Positions 59,569 through 64,000 of a stretch of DNA of 64,000 nucleotides are shown here, piece by piece. The translations under genes were made by a program, and so were the position numbers. Each line of letters opens with the position of its first letter. Positions within the stretch are counted from its first letter, which is position 1. Source of the DNA: Choanephora cucurbitarum (Eukaryota > Mucoromycota > Mucoromycetes > Mucorales > Choanephoraceae); contig JAIWNI010000113.1 of NCBI GenBank assembly GCA_025331435.1, positions 1 to 64,000 on the forward strand. The letters run 5' to 3'. The notes beneath the pieces are model-generated. The model was not told where the DNA came from. It saw nothing but the letters and a program-made list of their open reading frames with translations, and ran no database searches.

Positions 59569-59895
59569 TTTTGTTTTATGCCTTTTTTTTTATTATTTAT
59601 CCTATCTATATATACACGCACATAGTCATATTATTACCAATTTTATATTAAACACACCATTCTATTTTCTTTTTTGATCATTTCATTGTTCTGTAAATAG
59701 AAAATGGTTTCATTGGCTAACATGTGTCTATTTTAAAGAAGGTGTGTGTATACTAGAGTGGTACATAACTTTCATTATACTCTACAGCCTAACCAATCAA
59801 TTCATTCACATAATAGAGAAGGTTATCAATGAGAAGAAAATTAAATCACCGACTCTCTCTCCCCTTTTCTTTTCTTTTTTCCCATATTAAACACC
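59569..59895. promoter_or_regulatory. Intergenic region upstream of the aldehyde dehydrogenase gene
   Basis: 327 bases between genes on the same strand, carrying AT-rich 3' UTR material of the kinase and, at about 59855-59885, a CTCTCTCTCC-type pyrimidine tract just before the next ATG. No specific binding site is identified. Confidence 0.4.
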
Positions 59896-61847
<1,952 letters not shown>

Positions 61848-61980
61848 CCGTGCCTATTCTTCTCACGGTATGATTGGTGAATGGTTTCACTTGAATTTTT
61901 TTTTTTTTTTAAAAAAAATATATAAATGGAATTTTTATTATTTTTATTATTTTCTTTCAACTCTTTTCTTCCTTTTAAAA

Positions 61981-62980
61981 ATGACACCCAATCAATTCCT
62001 TAAAACTAAAGATGTTGCTGTCATTGGTGTACCCTTCAATGGTGGTCAACCCCGTACAGGTGTTGAAGATGGACCTATTCGTCTTGTTGAATTTGGTCTA
62101 TTGAACCAATTGGAAGAAATGGGTTATTCTGTTGACTATGAAGCCAATGAGAACATTCAATCATTACGCCCTACTGAAGATCCTGATGTACTCAATCTAA
62201 AGCAACCCAAGTATGTCTCTACTGTCACTCAGACTGTGTCCAATCAAATCCTCAAGGCTGCTCAAGAAGGTAAATTTGTATTGACTTTGGGTGGTGATCA
62301 TTCAGTGGCTTTGGCTACTGTCTCTGGTGTATTTGGTGCTTATCCTGATGCCTGTCTTATCTGGGTAGATGCTCATGCTGTAAGTAAAAAAAAAAATGGG
62401 GGTTTAGCGCTTTCCCCTTTTTAAACTTATTATGATTGAATAGGATATCAATACCCCTGCTACCACAGATTCAGGTAATATTCATGGTTGTCCTCTCAGT
62501 TTCTTGACTGGTATTGCTGGTGATCATCCTGATTTCAGATGGGTTAAACCTCTCTTAAAGACCAATCGTCTGACCTATATTGGCTTACGTGATGTAGATG
62601 AAGGAGAAAAGAAGATCATTAAGGATTTGGGCATCAAGGCATTCTCTATGCACCATGTTGATCGTTATGGTATTGGCAAGGTGGTTGATATGGCATTGGA
62701 TCATGTTAATCCTAACCGTGATTTACCTATTCATCTATCATTTGATGTGGATGCCTTGGATCCCAGTGTGGCACCCTCTACTGGCACACCTGTCCGTGGT
62801 GGTCTTACCTTCCGTGAGGGTCATTATATCTGTGAGGCATTGGCTGAAACAGGATTGCTTGTGGCAGCTGATATCATGGAAGTCAACCCTTCTCTTGGTG
62901 AAGATTCTCACTCTGTCTTTCAAACTGTTCAGGTTGGCTGTTCCCTTACTCGTTGTTGTTTAGGGGAAAGTTTGTTATAG
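61981..62980 (+). CDS. CAR1: Arginase
   Basis: Two exons, 61981-62379 and 62444-62980 (phase 0), give 311 residues, the usual arginase length. It hydrolyses arginine to ornithine and urea with two Mn ions and feeds nitrogen and polyamine metabolism. All metal-binding motifs are present: GGDHSVA, the DAHADINTP motif and SFDVDALDPSVAP. VPFNGGQPRTGVEDGP at the start and EVNPSLG near the end are diagnostic. The single intron lies inside the metal-binding DAHA|D motif. Reading into the intron gives a short truncated product without most ligands. The gene follows the aldehyde dehydrogenase gene on the same strand by 133 bp. Confidence 0.97.
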
Positions 62981-63910
62981 ATTTCACTTTTGTTTATTTG
63001 TTCACTAATTTATTTATATTATTTTCATTCCCCCCCTCTTATTGGATAAGATAACATTTGATTTCACACGATGTGAGTATTTCTTAAACAGGAAATAAAT
63101 AAACACCGTGGGATAATCTAAATACAACCCCCCCCCCTTCTCTTTAATATATGATTATCTATTAGAATGAGGTCATATCAGATAACTATTTCACTTGGTT
63201 TTATTTTAAATTTAATTGTTGATTTAAGCTTTTTTTTTTTTTTATCATGTGTACCCTGGATACTGTACACACACACTTTTTTTTAGAAATCAAAGGATTT
63301 ATAATCAGTTTGTATTGACAACTAATTTATCAGTGAAATTCACTTTAGAATTTGATTATTTCGGGTTAGTGATGATAGAGCAGTTTAGTTTGATTTACTG
63401 TTTAAGCCAAAAGATTAAAAATAAAAAAACTGCCTTACATGGTTTATCCAGTTAGAAATGATCTTTTGAAAATAAGTACGCATTAGAGTGTATCTCTTAT
63501 TATACTATTGAAGGATACAAAAGACTTTTTATGTTTTGAGGTATGGTGGCTCAAAGTGTAAGATATGAACAGAATAACCATAGTATCTCTGTTATCATGG
63601 AAAGAGGGTGGTATAGCAAGTTGTTTTTCATCACATCTTTAAAAGCTTCTTTCTAATGACGATTTACTCTCTCCCTCATGCTGTGAATAAATCATTCACA
63701 TCACTGTCTAGCTATTTATGTTTAGCAATATGCCCCCCCCCCAACAACAATCTCGCTGGCATTGGCACTCATTTATCTGTCAATTTCAAACAAGGTTTAG
63801 AAATAGAGAGAGCCTTTTATTTAATACATGGATTGTATGTCAATATAAATGAAGTAGGGAGACATAACAGAGGACTTGTGACTTATCTGGAATATGTTGG
63901 ATACTGTGTT
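62981..63910. other. Intergenic region, no gene seen
   Basis: About 0.9 kb between the convergent arginase and the next minus-strand gene. It holds several C-runs (7 at 63030, 10 at 63128-63137, 10 at 63733-63742), a T-run near 63230 and only short frames. No gene is seen. Confidence 0.55.
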
Positions 63911-64000
63911 TTACGATCTTTTAGCACCAAAAACATCGTCAGGACTGAACCCAGGAGGAAGATGATCAAAACTAGAATACGGTTCTTTATCAACAAAACT
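63911..64000 (-). CDS. C-terminal fragment of an unidentified protein (partial)
   Basis: On the minus strand, a frame enters from the right edge and ends at a TAA (63913-63911) after 29 codons: SFVDKEPYSSFDHLPPGFSP, then DDVFGAKRS. The composition is protein-like (Pro/Asp/Phe), and the stop sits after a region of otherwise AT-rich non-coding sequence, which suggests the 3' end of a gene. It is too short to assign to a family. Confidence 0.5.
   Translation of the reverse strand, partial: SFVDKEPYSSFDHLPPGFSPDDVFGAKRS

Overview
The window is a stretch of nuclear chromosome from a fungus. It is AT-rich and dense in short spliceosomal introns (about 50-90 nt, GT...AG, often ending CTATAG, TTTTAG or ACAG). 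It carries typical fungal proteins: Bem2-like RhoGAP, Nup159, HSF, Spo14-type phospholipase D and a Mnn9/Van1-type GT62 enzyme. It also has genes that ascomycete yeasts usually lack, such as a JMJD6-type JmjC protein, a PA-TM-RING ubiquitin ligase and a YANK/STK32 kinase. That mix, the low GC and a decayed LINE point to an early-diverging fungus, most likely Mucoromycota (Mucorales-like). This placement is inference. No rRNA, tRNA, CRISPR array or bacterial-type operon was recognised.

Layout. 1-271: 5' end of an acidic protein gene (minus) running off the edge. 272-3728: no supported gene. 3729-5120: an H2C2 integrase-type zinc-finger protein. 5472-9909 (minus): phospholipase D with PX, PH and two HKD motifs. 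9910-16151: a gene desert with a degenerate higher-order tandem repeat and an 8-nt microsatellite. 16152-17296: GT62 glycosyltransferase-like protein lacking the second Asp of its DxD motif. 17297-19941: gene-poor with coding remnants. 19942-21014 (minus): SWIRM protein. 22127-28559 (minus): Bem2-like PH/RasGEF-like/PH/RhoGAP protein. 28807-30416 (minus): Prs1-type PRPP synthetase with an internal insertion. About 31860-35160: degraded LINE interrupted by a 69-bp TA-flanked palindromic MITE. 36159-39948: Nup159-like nucleoporin. 40063-40647: small multi-spanning membrane protein. 41466-43005: JMJD6-like oxygenase, converging with 43029-46200 (minus): Nbs1/nibrin-like protein with a 12-residue repeat array. 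46422-48391 (minus): PA-TM-RING E3 ligase. 48561-50551 (minus): acetyl-CoA transporter. 50987-52774: heat-shock factor. 52846-56516 (minus): myosin II heavy chain with a short tail. 57500-59568: YANK/STK32-type kinase. 59896-61847: membrane-anchored ALDH3-type fatty aldehyde dehydrogenase. 61981-62980: arginase. 63911-64000: 3' end of another minus-strand gene.

These are mostly conserved housekeeping genes, each with its own promoter, and not one pathway. Several are arranged convergently with very short gaps (JMJD6-like/NBS1, 23 bp; HSF/myosin, 71 bp) or divergently from shared upstream regions (transporter/HSF, myosin/kinase). Exon models were derived by hand from splice-site consensus, reading-frame continuity and family conservation. 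The exon lengths given for each completed gene sum to an open frame, but no transcript evidence was available.

I did not find a convincing new multi-gene system. The best leads are the divergent Nbs1 (repeat array and degenerate FHA), the short-tailed myosin II, the GT62 protein with an altered DxD motif, and the MITE-in-LINE insertion.
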